DNA of 64,000 nt from Nonomuraea solani (GCF_900108335.1 NZ_FNVT01000005.1:62001-126000), one strand, 5' to 3'. Numbered from the stretch's first letter, positions 41,139 to 49,969 are shown. The notes: a model not told the origin generated them from the sequence alone. Numbers and translations: made by a program.

Positions 41139-42145
41139 GAACGCGGCTCCTGGCCGGGCTGGCGGCGCTGGCCGTCACCGCGTCGTGCTCACTGCAGACG
41201 CTGGGCTCGACCAGCGGCGACCTGACCCTGCACGCGGTCTTCGACGACGTGCAGAGCCTGGTGGCCGGGCACAGCGTGCAGATCTCCGACGTGCGCGTGG
41301 GCACGGTCACCGGGATCCGGCTGCAGGGCTACCGGGCCAGGGTGACGATGTCGATCCGGTCCGAGCGCCGGCTGCCGGTGGGCAGCACGGCCACGGTGGC
41401 CAAGACGTCCGTGCTGGGCGAGAACTACGTCCTGCTCACCCCGCCGCGCGGCAAGGACCTGTCCACGGGGCCGTACCTGGCCGCCGGCGCCACGATCTCC
41501 GAGACGTCGGTCGAGCCGGACATCGAGCAGGTCACCGCGAAGGCCGGGCCGCTCATCGAGGCGCTCGGCGCGCAGGACGTGAACGCCATCCTGGACGCCG
41601 CCTCCACCGCGTTCGCCGGGAAGGGCGACGACGTCAACAAGCTGATCAGGCGGACGGCCGAGGTCACCGACGCCTACACCGCCGCCCGCCACGACCTCGG
41701 GACCAGCATCGACGCCCTGGCCCGGCTGGGCGACGACCTCGCCGAGGGCAGCGCGGAGCTGGACCGGCTGCCGGGCACGCTGGCGGCGGCCACCGCGCGG
41801 ATCGCGCACGGGCGCAGGCACGTCAAGAAGGCCATCGTGGCGCTGACGAAGCTGGCCGAGGAGGCCAACCTCACCGTCTACCCGCGCCACGCCGCCCGCC
41901 TGCGCACGCTGCTGCGGGAGCTGGAGGCCATCTCGACGGCGATGCAGCGCGGCAGGAACGACCTGAAGACGCTGGTGGCCAGGCTCCAGGCGTTCATCGA
42001 CACGCCGCCCATCACGGTGAACGGGCAGGTGCTGATCTATCTCTGGCTGAAGGGCGTGCTGCTGCCCGCCCGGCGCACCGGCGACCGGCCCGCGCCGCCG
42101 AACCGGATCGAGGACTTCCGCCTGCTCCTGGAGCCGCCGCGATGA
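41135..42145 (+). CDS. MCE family lipoprotein, MceE position
   Basis: A 336-residue MCE protein with a lipoprotein signal (LLAGLAALAVTASCSLQ), corresponding to the LprK/MceE lipoprotein position. MCE domain: SVQISDVRVGTVTGIRLQGY and SVLGENYVLLTPPRG. It overlaps both neighbours by four bases. Confidence 0.9.
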   Translation: MRTRLLAGLAALAVTASCSLQTLGSTSGDLTLHAVFDDVQSLVAGHSVQISDVRVGTVTGIRLQGYRARVTMSIRSERRLPVGSTATVAKTSVLGENYVLLTPPRGKDLSTGPYLAAGATISETSVEPDIEQVTAKAGPLIEALGAQDVNAILDAASTAFAGKGDDVNKLIRRTAEVTDAYTAARHDLGTSIDALARLGDDLAEGSAELDRLPGTLAAATARIAHGRRHVKKAIVALTKLAEEANLTVYPRHAARLRTLLRELEAISTAMQRGRNDLKTLVARLQAFIDTPPITVNGQVLIYLWLKGVLLPARRTGDRPAPPNRIEDFRLLLEPPR

Positions 42146-43461
42146 AGAACCGCATCTATCTGAACCTCGGCTTCTTCGTCGTGCTGGGCGTCGTCATGAC
42201 GGTATGGGCGTTCAGCACGATCATCCGGCTGGACGCGATCGAGCGGCCGTACCGGGTGTCGGCCGAGTTCGTCTCCTCGCCCGGTCTCATCCGGGGGTTC
42301 GACGTGGCGTACCTGGGGGTGCGGATCGGCAAGATCGGCGACGTGCGGCTGGCGCCCGGCAAGATCGTGTTGGGGCTCGACATCGACAGGGAGATCCGGC
42401 TGCCGAAGGGCGTGACGGCCGAGGTACGCCGCAAGTCCGCCATCGGGGAGCCGTACGTGGAGCTGTCGCCGCCCGCCAAGGGCGTCACCGGGCCGTCGCT
42501 CGCGGCCGGCGACACGATTCCGCTGGCCAAGACCACGGTGCCGCTCGACTACAAGAAGCTGTTCGAGGGCGTCGGCAGGCTGCTCAACGCGGTGCCGCCG
42601 AAGGACGCCAAGACCATCACCCACGAGCTGGCCGTCGCCCTGGACGGCCGGGCGTCGTCGATCAGGCACATCATCGACGACGCCCACGCCGTGACCGGCA
42701 CCCTCGCCGACAACGCCGACGTGCTCGACGACCTGTCGGTGCAGCTCACCCGGCTCACCCACACGCTGGTCGGCAAGCGGGGGGAGCTGGCCTCCGGGAT
42801 CACGGACCTGAGCACGGTGACGGCCGCGCTGCGGGCCTCCCGTACGGACCTGAACGCCTTCCTCGATCAGGGGCCCGGGGTGTTCGCCCAGCTCGACACG
42901 GCGATCAGGCGATCGCGACCCGGGTTCTCGTGCCTGCTGACGGCGGCCGGGCTGCCGCACCGGCCGGTGTTCTCGGCCGAGACCGGGCGCAACGTGCACC
43001 ACCTGCTGAGCATCATGCCGACCGCCCTGAGCCTGGCCGACGACATCAGCGACCGGCGCGGGGACACCGTGTACGGCAAGGCGACGTTCGTGTTCAGCGT
43101 GCCGGGCGCGCCCGAACCGGCCGAGGAGTACGCGGGCCCGCTCGGCCCGCCCACGGTGCCGAAACTCCGCGCCTGCCCCGACCGCCGGCCCGCCCCCGAC
43201 CGTCAGGAAGCCGCCGATCTGGTCACCGACCGGCGCGAAGTCTCTACGCCCTCCCCCAGCCGCCGGACGGAGAGCCGCCCGGCCACCGAACCGCCTGCCG
43301 CGACCCCCAAGGGCGTGGCCGCCACCAGAGCCTCGTCCGGTACCCCGTTGAACACCGTCCCGCTGATTGCCGCGATATTCCTCGCCGTGGTGGCGAGTGG
43401 TGGCATCGTGGGCTGGATCGTGGCGGGCCGGGCCGCTCGCCGCCGTGAGGAGTCACCATGA
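42142..43461 (+). CDS. MCE family protein, MceF position, with extra C-terminal helix
   Basis: A 439-residue MCE protein, the longest of the six. It has an N-terminal anchor (LNLGFFVVLGVVMTVWAFS), MCE domain (DVAYLGVRIGKIGDVRLAPG, GEPYVELSPPA) and helical tail. A Pro/Ser/Thr-rich stretch (about 355-400) and a second hydrophobic helix near the C-terminus (LIAAIFLAVVASGGIVGWIV) follow; the latter is not in the typical family plan and could tether the distal end. The next gene starts four bases before its stop. Confidence 0.9.
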   Translation: MKNRIYLNLGFFVVLGVVMTVWAFSTIIRLDAIERPYRVSAEFVSSPGLIRGFDVAYLGVRIGKIGDVRLAPGKIVLGLDIDREIRLPKGVTAEVRRKSAIGEPYVELSPPAKGVTGPSLAAGDTIPLAKTTVPLDYKKLFEGVGRLLNAVPPKDAKTITHELAVALDGRASSIRHIIDDAHAVTGTLADNADVLDDLSVQLTRLTHTLVGKRGELASGITDLSTVTAALRASRTDLNAFLDQGPGVFAQLDTAIRRSRPGFSCLLTAAGLPHRPVFSAETGRNVHHLLSIMPTALSLADDISDRRGDTVYGKATFVFSVPGAPEPAEEYAGPLGPPTVPKLRACPDRRPAPDRQEAADLVTDRREVSTPSPSRRTESRPATEPPAATPKGVAATRASSGTPLNTVPLIAAIFLAVVASGGIVGWIVAGRAARRREESP

Positions 43462-44090
43462 CCACCAGTCAGGACGTCACCGGCCAGGCCCAGACGGAAG
43501 ACCCGGCCCCTCCGGAAGTGACCGTTCCCGGGCGCTTCACGCGGAGCAGAGTGCTGGCGGCGGTGGCCGCGATGGTGGTGGCCGCGATCGCCGCCACCGC
43601 CGTACTGCAGTGGGTCTCCGCCGCTCAGGCCCAGGACGCGCGCGCCAGGCTGGATTCGGAGCGCTCCCTGCGCCTGGAGGTCTCCGGCGCGGCGAGCGCC
43701 TTCAGCACGGCGCTGCTCAGCTACGACTACCAGAACCTCCAGACCACCCGCTCCACGCTCGCGGCCCAGGCCACCGGCGACTTCCTGGCCACGTACGACG
43801 CGGCCTTCGGCGGCGCGATGGCGCAGGTCATCGTCAAACTCAAGGCCACCTCGAACGCGACCGTGCGCGAGGTCTACCTGGCCGACGTGGACGAGGCCAC
43901 CGCCCACGCCATCGTCGTCGTCGATCAGCAGGTGAACACTTCCGAGGCGATCCGCTCCGTCAAGGACTCGCACCTTAAGATCAGTCTTGTGAAGGAGAAG
44001 GGGCGCTGGAAGATCCATGACGTGACCGTGCTCGGCGCGGCCTCGGAGGACCAGTACAACCTCAACGGCGACGAGAAGAAGAAGGACTGA
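43458..44090 (+). CDS. Mce-associated membrane protein
   Basis: A 210-residue protein with a cytoplasmic start, one membrane helix (about 30-53, VLAAVAAMVVAAIAATAVLQ) and an external SnoaL/NTF2-like domain (SYDYQNLQTTRSTLAAQATG, ending GRWKIHDVTVL). Mce-associated proteins of this kind close mce operons in mycobacteria and other actinobacteria and are thought to stabilise the complex. The four-base overlap with the MceF gene places it in the operon. Confidence 0.88.
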   Translation: MTTSQDVTGQAQTEDPAPPEVTVPGRFTRSRVLAAVAAMVVAAIAATAVLQWVSAAQAQDARARLDSERSLRLEVSGAASAFSTALLSYDYQNLQTTRSTLAAQATGDFLATYDAAFGGAMAQVIVKLKATSNATVREVYLADVDEATAHAIVVVDQQVNTSEAIRSVKDSHLKISLVKEKGRWKIHDVTVLGAASEDQYNLNGDEKKKD

Positions 44091-44107
44091 CGATCGGCCC
44101 TTTAGCG

Positions 44108-44695
44108 ATGGGCGGCCACCCCGATGAGGTGCGCGCCCCGGACGACTGGCTCACCGAGGTGGAGCGGGAGCGAGCGGCGCGGTTCAGGTTCGACGCCGAC
44201 CGCGCGTGTTTCGTCGCCGCCCACCTCCTCGTACGGCTCTGCGCCGCCGCCGCGCTCGACGCCCGGCCGCACGAGCTGACCCTGCGGCAATACTGTGACC
44301 TGCACGGCTTCGGCCACGGCAGACCGTCCATCGAGGAGGCCCCCGACCTGGGCGTCAGCTTCAGCCACACGCGCGGCTACGTGTGCGCGGCGGCGGGGCC
44401 CGGCAAGGTCGGCGTGGACGCCGAGCGCGTCCGGCCGGGGCCGCTCGACGCCGACCTGGCCGACCGGGTGCTCACTCCACGCGAGCGGGCGCTGGTCACC
44501 GGCAACGACGAGCTGATCAGGCACTGGACGCGCAAGGAGTCCCTGATCAAGCGGGGCGAGCTGACGCTCGACAAGCTGCACACGGGCGGCGACGACCTGA
44601 CGGGGCGGCACCTGCTGGAGTGGAGCGCCGGGCCGGACATCCGGGTCGCGGTCGTCACGGACACCCCGGCCCGGAGGGTGCCCATCCCCGGCTGA
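44108..44695 (+). CDS. 4'-phosphopantetheinyl transferase (Sfp type)
   Basis: A 195-residue enzyme that loads carrier domains of fatty acid, polyketide or nonribosomal synthases with phosphopantetheine from CoA. It shows KVGVDAERVRP (GxDxE, Mg binding) and HWTRKESLIKRGE (W-x-KES-x-x-K). It is short for the family and lacks part of the N-terminal half, but the active-site motifs are complete. It starts 17 bases after the mce operon and may be cotranscribed. No synthase gene is nearby, so it acts in trans. Confidence 0.88.
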   Translation: MGGHPDEVRAPDDWLTEVERERAARFRFDADRACFVAAHLLVRLCAAAALDARPHELTLRQYCDLHGFGHGRPSIEEAPDLGVSFSHTRGYVCAAAGPGKVGVDAERVRPGPLDADLADRVLTPRERALVTGNDELIRHWTRKESLIKRGELTLDKLHTGGDDLTGRHLLEWSAGPDIRVAVVTDTPARRVPIPG

Positions 44696-44715
44696 ACCAC
44701 CACACTTCGGCGAGG

Positions 44716-44733
44716 CCCTTCCGTTGGGAAGGG
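44716..44733. terminator. Hairpin between convergent genes
   Basis: CCCTTCC/GGAAGGG with loop GTTG lies between the phosphopantetheinyl transferase (plus) and the CDF transporter (minus). Seven pairs; no T-run. Confidence 0.5.
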
Positions 44734-44772
44734 AGGGGCCGGTCACAGCGGCTGGAAAAGCGGAAGGGGCGG

Positions 44773-45702
44773 TCAGAGGCGGCGGCGGGTCGGGGTGGGG
44801 TCGAGGAAGACCTGCCTGACGCCCGGGAAGGTGTCCCGCAGTCGCCGGTCCACCTCCTCGCAGGCCCGTTCGACCCCCGCCGCACTCGCCTCGTCCCTGA
44901 AGTCGATCTTGGCGGCGACCAGGATGGCGCCCGGCCCGATCATCATGGTGAGGAGCTCGACCACGTTCTCCACCTCGGGCTGCCCCGCCAGCACCGCGCG
45001 GATGCCGGTCTCCAGCTGCTGGGGCGCCGCCTGGCCGATGAGCAGCGACATGTTCGACTGGATCAGGGTGAGCGCCACGGCCAGCAGGAGCAGGCCGATC
45101 GCGACCGAGGCGGCCCCGTCCCAGAGCGCCGAGCCCGTGAGCTGCGAGCCGAGCAGCCCGCCTCCCGCGATCAGCAGCCCGGCCAGGGCGGCCGCGTCCT
45201 CGAACAGGACGGCCTTCAGGGCGGTGTCGGAGGTGAGCCGCACCAGGCGCAGCGGAGACACCCCGTGCCGGCCGGCCTCGCCGCGCAACTGGGAGAAGGC
45301 CTTGGCGAACGAGATGCCCTCGATGACGAAGGAGACGGCCAGCACGATGTAGGAGGGGGTGAGGTTCGCCAGCTCCTCGCCGTGGCCGATCTCGTGCAGC
45401 CCGTGCGTGATCGAGAAGCCCGCCCCGCCGACGAGGGTCGCGACCGCCGCCATCATGGCCCAGAAGAAGCCCGCCTTGCCGTGCCCGAACGGATGGCGCC
45501 GGTCGGCGGGCTTGTCGGAGCGGCGTACCGAGACCAGCAGCAGAAGCTCGGTGACGGTGTCGGCGGCGGAGTGGGCCGCCTCCGAGAGCATGGCCGCCGA
45601 TCCGCCGATGAGACCGGCGATGAGCTTGGCCAGCGCGATGGTCAGGTTGGCCGCGCCCGCCACGAGCACGGTGCCCAGGCTTTCCCCCGATTTCTCCTCC
45701 AT
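44773..45702 (-). CDS. Cation diffusion facilitator (CDF) metal transporter
   Basis: A 309-residue CDF protein with six predicted helices and a C-terminal cytoplasmic domain. The helix 2 metal site is SEAAHSAADTVTE (HxxxD) and the helix 5 segment is AVLFEDAAALAGLLIAGG, the variant seen in ZnT9-like members, so the second site differs from classic HxxxD. It exports divalent metal such as Zn, Co or Mn in exchange for protons. ATG 45702 (MEEKSG) is chosen since it abuts a palindromic operator. It diverges from a MarR gene that probably represses it. Confidence 0.88.
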   Translation of the reverse strand: MEEKSGESLGTVLVAGAANLTIALAKLIAGLIGGSAAMLSEAAHSAADTVTELLLLVSVRRSDKPADRRHPFGHGKAGFFWAMMAAVATLVGGAGFSITHGLHEIGHGEELANLTPSYIVLAVSFVIEGISFAKAFSQLRGEAGRHGVSPLRLVRLTSDTALKAVLFEDAAALAGLLIAGGGLLGSQLTGSALWDGAASVAIGLLLLAVALTLIQSNMSLLIGQAAPQQLETGIRAVLAGQPEVENVVELLTMMIGPGAILVAAKIDFRDEASAAGVERACEEVDRRLRDTFPGVRQVFLDPTPTRRRL

Positions 45703-45725
45703 AGCGCACCACTGTATGTGCGCTA
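45702..45725. promoter_or_regulatory. Perfect palindromic operator candidate for MarR
   Basis: TAGCGCAC, 8 bases, GTGCGCTA: perfect 8-bp arms forming a 24-bp palindrome centred in the 34-base gap between the CDF and MarR starts. Size and location suit a MarR dimer controlling both genes. The last bases of the left arm overlap the CDF start. Confidence 0.6.
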
Positions 45726-45736
45726 CATTGGAGATC

Positions 45737-46195
45737 ATGAGCGCGCCTCGCTGGCTTTCACCCGCCGAACAGCGTGCCTGGCGTACACACCTGGCGCTGC
45801 ACAAGCTCCTCATGCACCGGCTCGACCGCGAGCTGCAGGAGCACTCGCTCTCGCTGAACGACTACGAGATCCTCGTCAACCTCTCCGAGAGCCAGGACCG
45901 GCGCATGCGGATGAGCGACCTGGCGGACGCGACGATCCAGTCGCGCAGCCGACTGTCGCACCAGATCGCCCGCATGGAGGCCAAGGGGCTGGTCACCAGG
46001 GAGGACTGCCGCGACGACCGGCGGGGCACGTTCGCCGTGCTGACCGACGAGGGCTGGGAGACGATCCAGCGGGTGGCGCCGTTCCACGTGACGAGCGTGC
46101 GCGAGCACTTCGTCGACCGGCTCACCGACGATCAGCTCCAGGCGATCGAAGAGGCGTACGCGCCGCTCGTGGAGCAGTTGAAGAAGCTCCGCTGA
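45737..46195 (+). CDS. MarR-family transcriptional regulator
   Basis: A 152-residue winged-helix dimer. It shows the recognition region MRMSDLADATIQSRSRLSHQ and the wing KGLVTREDCRDDRRGTFAVL (D-x-R-G motif). The first 10 residues (SPAEQRAWRTHLALHKLL) match MarR proteins that bind phenolic ligands. ATG 45737 has GGAG just upstream. It diverges from the CDF gene with a palindrome between; regulation of that gene and of itself is inferred. Confidence 0.9.
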   Translation: MSAPRWLSPAEQRAWRTHLALHKLLMHRLDRELQEHSLSLNDYEILVNLSESQDRRMRMSDLADATIQSRSRLSHQIARMEAKGLVTREDCRDDRRGTFAVLTDEGWETIQRVAPFHVTSVREHFVDRLTDDQLQAIEEAYAPLVEQLKKLR

Positions 46196-46272
46196 GGCCC
46201 TGGAACAGCTGACACCCAACCGATATCAGCGATGGCGCACGGACCTTACGGGCGCTCGCTACGATCCGCAAC

Positions 46273-46923
46273 ATGCTCAGAAAGCTACTGATCGTGGCCG
46301 TCCTCGCGCTGGCGTCGGCGTGCTCGTCGAGCGGCGGCGGGGCCGAGTTGCCCGCGGGTCCCGACCTGATGAAGAAGGCCTCCGAGGCCATGAAGGGCGT
46401 CAAGTCGGCCGGCTTCTCGATCGCGACAGAGGGCAAGCCGAAGGTGCCGGTCAAGAAGGCCGACGGCCGGCTCACGGCGGCGGGTGACGCCGACGGCTCG
46501 CTCACGCTCGAGGTGCTGGGCACTCTGCAGGAGGTCAGCTTCGCCCTGGTCGGCGACACCGTGCACTTCAAGGGGCCGACGGGCGGCTTCCAGAAGATGA
46601 CGCGGCAGCAGCTCGCGCAGTTCTACGACCCGTCGGTGATCCTGGAGCCGACCAAGGGCATCGCGCAGTTGCTCGCCTCCGCCACCGATCCCAAGGTCGA
46701 GGCCCTGGAGAGCGGCGCCTACCGGGTCGCCACCACCTTCCCCGCCCAGGTCGTCGGGCAGATCATCCCCGGCGTCACCCAGGGCGTCAACGGCAAGGTC
46801 TGGATCGAGCAGGCGACCAGCCGGCTCACCAAGGCCAGCCTGCCGTTGCAGGGCGGGACGGTGACGGTGTCGTTCAGCGACTACGACGCGCCGATCACGA
46901 TCACGCCGCCCGCCGCCAAATGA
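46273..46923 (+). CDS. lprG: LppX/LprAFG-family lipoprotein (LprG-like)
   Basis: A 216-residue lipoprotein. The signal LLIVAVLALASACSSSG gives a lipidated Cys about residue 17. The rest is the LppX_LprAFG hydrophobic-pocket fold, with VKSAGFSIATEGKPKVPVKK and GVNGKVWIEQATSRLTKAS. In Mycobacterium the homologous LprG carries triacylated lipids and lipoglycans and is always paired with the P55 exporter. The same pairing occurs here: the next gene begins at 46920 (overlap of four bases). Confidence 0.85.
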   Translation: MLRKLLIVAVLALASACSSSGGGAELPAGPDLMKKASEAMKGVKSAGFSIATEGKPKVPVKKADGRLTAAGDADGSLTLEVLGTLQEVSFALVGDTVHFKGPTGGFQKMTRQQLAQFYDPSVILEPTKGIAQLLASATDPKVEALESGAYRVATTFPAQVVGQIIPGVTQGVNGKVWIEQATSRLTKASLPLQGGTVTVSFSDYDAPITITPPAAK

Positions 46924-48446
46924 GCCGCGCCCGCCGGGTCGCGCTCGGCGCGGGGGGCGCGGTGGTGCTCCTGGCCGCGCTCGACGCGTACGTGGTGGTG
47001 ACGGTCCTCATCGACATCGCCGAGGACGTGGGCATCCCGCTCAACCACCTGGAGCGGGCCACGCCGATCGTCACCGGCTTCCTGCTGGGCTACGTCGCCG
47101 CGATGCCGCTGCTCGGCCAGCTCTCCGACCGTTACGGGCGGCGGCCGCTGATCCACGCGTGCCTGGCGGCCTTCGCGCTCGGCTCGGTGCTGACGGCGCT
47201 GGCCTCCGGTGAGGGCATGGTGGTGGCCGGGCGCACGGTGCAGGGAATCGCCGGCGGCGCGCTGCTGCCGATCACGATGGCGCTCATCGGCGATCTGTGG
47301 GACGAACGGGAACGCCCGGTGGCCCTCGGAGCGGTCGGGGCCGCGCAGGAGCTGGGCAGCGCCCTCGGGCCACTGTACGGCGGCGTGGTCGCGCTGATCC
47401 CCAGCACCATCGTGGCGGGGGTGGAGCTGGGCGGCTGGCACGCCATCTTCTGGATCAACCTCCCGCTGGCCGCCCTGGCCGCCGTCGCCGTCCACCTCAC
47501 GGTCCCGGCCCGTACCCGGCCGAGCACCACCTTCGGCGTGGGCGCCGCGGCCGGGCGGGTTGACGTGGTGGGCGGGGTGCTGCTGGCGCTCGCGCTCGGG
47601 CTGCTGGTCGTGGGCCTGTACAACCCCGACCCCGAGAGCTCGGTGCTGCCGCCGTGGGGCCTGCCGGTGATCGCGGCCGGTGTGGTGGCGGCCGGCGGCT
47701 TCGTGTGGTGGGAGATCCGCTCCCCCGTCCGGCTCCTCGACCTCACCGGCACCCGCAAGGGCCCGCTGCTCGCCACGCTGGCCGTCAGCTTCCTGACCGG
47801 GGCCGCGCTCCTGGTCACCATGGTGTTCGTGCCCTTCACCGCGCAGACCCTGCTCGGCAAGGACGCGCTGGCGGCGTCGCTGGTCCTGGCCAGGTTCCTG
47901 GCCGCGCTGACCGCCGGCGCCCTGGTCGGCGGGCTGCTGGCGCGCAGGCTGGGCGAACGCGTCGTGGCGATCGCGGGGCTGGCGGTGGCGGCGGCCGGCT
48001 ACTGGCTGATGAGCCGGTGGCCGCTCGACCTGACCGGCGCGGGCCTCGTGGTGGACCTCGCGCTGGTCGTCGCCGGGCTGGGGCTGGGCCTGGTGATCGC
48101 CCCCGTCTCGTCGGCGGTGCTGCGGGTGAGCACGGCCGCGCAGCACGGCGTGGCGTCGGCGGCGGTCGTGGTGGCCAGGATGATGGGCATGCTGATCGGC
48201 ATCGCCGCCGTGTCGGCGTGGGGCTTCTACCGGTTCCAGTCGCTGACCGCGGACCTGGACACGCCGCTGCCGTTCGGCGTGGACCCGGAGGTCTACCAGC
48301 GGCGGCTGGCCGACTACACCGCGAAGGTGCAGGCGGCCCTGCACACCGAATACACCGAGATGTTCCTGGTCACGGCGTTCATCTGCGTGCTCGGTGTGGC
48401 CGTGGCGCTGCTCATGCCCCGCCGCCGGGCCGGCGACGGGGCATGA
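46920..48446 (+). CDS. P55-like MFS exporter (partner of LprG)
   Basis: A 508-residue MFS transporter with 14 predicted helices (DHA2 type). Helix 1 carries the Asp of LLAALDAYVVVTVLIDI, and loop 2-3 reads GQLSDRYGRRPLI. It corresponds to mycobacterial Rv1410c/P55, which works with LprG in lipid export to the outer envelope and affects drug tolerance. An organism without a mycolate outer membrane may use the pair for another lipid. Its stop lies seven bases from the stop of the convergent aspS. Confidence 0.85.
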   Translation: MSRARRVALGAGGAVVLLAALDAYVVVTVLIDIAEDVGIPLNHLERATPIVTGFLLGYVAAMPLLGQLSDRYGRRPLIHACLAAFALGSVLTALASGEGMVVAGRTVQGIAGGALLPITMALIGDLWDERERPVALGAVGAAQELGSALGPLYGGVVALIPSTIVAGVELGGWHAIFWINLPLAALAAVAVHLTVPARTRPSTTFGVGAAAGRVDVVGGVLLALALGLLVVGLYNPDPESSVLPPWGLPVIAAGVVAAGGFVWWEIRSPVRLLDLTGTRKGPLLATLAVSFLTGAALLVTMVFVPFTAQTLLGKDALAASLVLARFLAALTAGALVGGLLARRLGERVVAIAGLAVAAAGYWLMSRWPLDLTGAGLVVDLALVVAGLGLGLVIAPVSSAVLRVSTAAQHGVASAAVVVARMMGMLIGIAAVSAWGFYRFQSLTADLDTPLPFGVDPEVYQRRLADYTAKVQAALHTEYTEMFLVTAFICVLGVAVALLMPRRRAGDGA

Positions 48447-48453
48447 GGCCCGC

Positions 48454-49716
48454 TCAGGGTGAGAGGCGGTTGAGGTCGCGGGGGAAGGCCGTGACCTGGC
48501 GGATGTTGGCGGCGCCCGTCAGCCGGGCGGTCCACCGTTCGAGGCCCAGCGCGAACCCTCCGTGGGGCGGCATCCCCTGCCGGAACGCCTGCAGATAGCC
48601 CCGGTACGGCCCCGGTTCCTCGTTCCTGTTGCCCAGGGCGGCGAGGTAGTCGGGGTATCGGTGCAGCCGCTGCCCGCCCGTGACCAGCTCCATCCCCCGG
48701 AACAACAGGTCGAACCCGTTGGAGTAGCCGGCCCGCGCGGGGTCGGGATGGGTGTAGAAGGGCCGCTTGGACAGCGGGTAGCCGGTGACGAACAGGAACT
48801 CGGAGCCGTGCTCCTTCTCCGCCCACTCCGACAGCCACCGCTCCTGCGCGGGGGCCAGGTCGGGCTCGTCGGACGAGGTCAGCTCCTGCGCGTCGGTGAA
48901 GTGGACGACCGGGATCTCGTCGGGCACCTCCGGCAGCGCGAGGCCGAGCAGGTCGAGGGCGGGGGCGGCGCGGTGGCGTACCGACTCGATCATGCCCGCC
49001 AGCACCTCCCGCAGCACGGCCATCACGTCCCGGTGGTCCTGGATGAAGCCCAGCTCGGCGTCCAGGCTCGTGTACTGCGCCAGGTGCCGTACGGTGTCGT
49101 GCGGCTCGGCGCGGAAGACGGGCCCGACCTCGTAGACCCGCTCGAACACCCCGACCATCGCCTGCTTGTAGAACTGCGGCGACTGCGCGAGGAACGCGGG
49201 CCGCCCGAAGTAGTCGATGCCGAACACGTTCGCGCCCGACTCGGTGGCCGAGGCGACGATCTTCGGGGTGTGGATCTCGGTGAACCCCTGCCGGTCGAGC
49301 GTCTCGCGGAACCCGGCCACGCTGGCGGCCGAGATCTCCAGTGGCGCCCGCAGCATCGGGTGCCGCAGCGTGACGGGCGCGTGGTCGAGCAAGGTCGGCA
49401 GCGCCGCGCCCACCACGGGGCGATACAGGTCGATCGGCGGCGCCGCCCAGTGCTGGGTCAGCACCTCGACCTCGGGCGCGACCAGCTCGAACCCGCCTGG
49501 CGCCTGCGGGTTGTCCGTCACGGTGCCGGTGACCTGGACGACGCTCTCCTCAGGAGGCAGGTCGCCCGCGGCCACCACCTGGGCCAGCCCGGTGCGGTCC
49601 CTGACGACGAGAAAGGACACGGATTTGAGTTGCCGGCGGCGATGGACCCATCCGGCGATCGTCACTCGTTGCCCGGCGTGCTCAGCGAGCTCCGCCGACA
49701 TGACACGAGAGATCAT
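48454..49716 (-). CDS. aspS: Aspartyl-tRNA synthetase, archaeal/genre-short type, predicted non-discriminating
   Basis: A 420-residue class IIb synthetase. An N-terminal OB fold (VTIAGWVHRRRQ, FLVVRDRTGLAQVV) binds the anticodon. Motif 1 and motif 2 (FRAEPHDTVRHLAQYTSLDA) and motif 3 (GGFALGLERWTARLTG) form the active site. It lacks the GAD insertion of the roughly 590-residue bacterial AspRS. His25 and Pro73 occupy the OB-fold positions where discriminating enzymes have Trp and Lys, which points to a non-discriminating enzyme charging tRNA-Asn as well. ATG 49716 follows GAGGAG by five bases. A T-box leader controls it. It is probably additional to a standard AspRS. Confidence 0.88.
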   Translation of the reverse strand: MISRVMSAELAEHAGQRVTIAGWVHRRRQLKSVSFLVVRDRTGLAQVVAAGDLPPEESVVQVTGTVTDNPQAPGGFELVAPEVEVLTQHWAAPPIDLYRPVVGAALPTLLDHAPVTLRHPMLRAPLEISAASVAGFRETLDRQGFTEIHTPKIVASATESGANVFGIDYFGRPAFLAQSPQFYKQAMVGVFERVYEVGPVFRAEPHDTVRHLAQYTSLDAELGFIQDHRDVMAVLREVLAGMIESVRHRAAPALDLLGLALPEVPDEIPVVHFTDAQELTSSDEPDLAPAQERWLSEWAEKEHGSEFLFVTGYPLSKRPFYTHPDPARAGYSNGFDLLFRGMELVTGGQRLHRYPDYLAALGNRNEEPGPYRGYLQAFRQGMPPHGGFALGLERWTARLTGAANIRQVTAFPRDLNRLSP

Positions 49717-49969
49717 CACAGCTCCTCACGAGGAATTGCATGACCCCTTGGGAGTGCGGGGGAGAAGGGAGCTCCCGGTGCCACCGCACTTTCGCCGCCT
49801 CACGAGGAGACGGCCTCGGCGACCCGATGACGGGGGTCAGGCCGGCGGGGCATTTCCTCCCCGCACTCGGGAGTGTCTTCACCAGTGGGGCACGGGGCCG
49901 CCTTCACAGCTACCGGCGGCTCTCTGGACCCGTGCGGAGCCGCTGGCTACTCGTCTCCGTCAACGCGTT
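49717..49969 (-). promoter_or_regulatory. T-box leader (tRNA-Asp responsive), likely translational
   Basis: Read on the minus strand, the leader shows T-box Stem I: AGTA of the loop-E motif, a GCACGGG/CCCGTGC stem, the AG bulge AGAGAG (49920-49925), GCCGCC/GGCGGC with its distal loop, then GAA and specifier GAC (49875-49877) followed by A. The T-box element GGTGGCACC (49777-49785) contains TGGC, whose last base matches the G73 discriminator of tRNA-Asp. A 10-base complement (49859-49868 with 49752-49761) offers an alternative fold. CTCCTC (minus strand, 49804-49809) can pair with the GAGGAG start site (49722-49727), and no T-run terminator is present. Confidence 0.88.
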
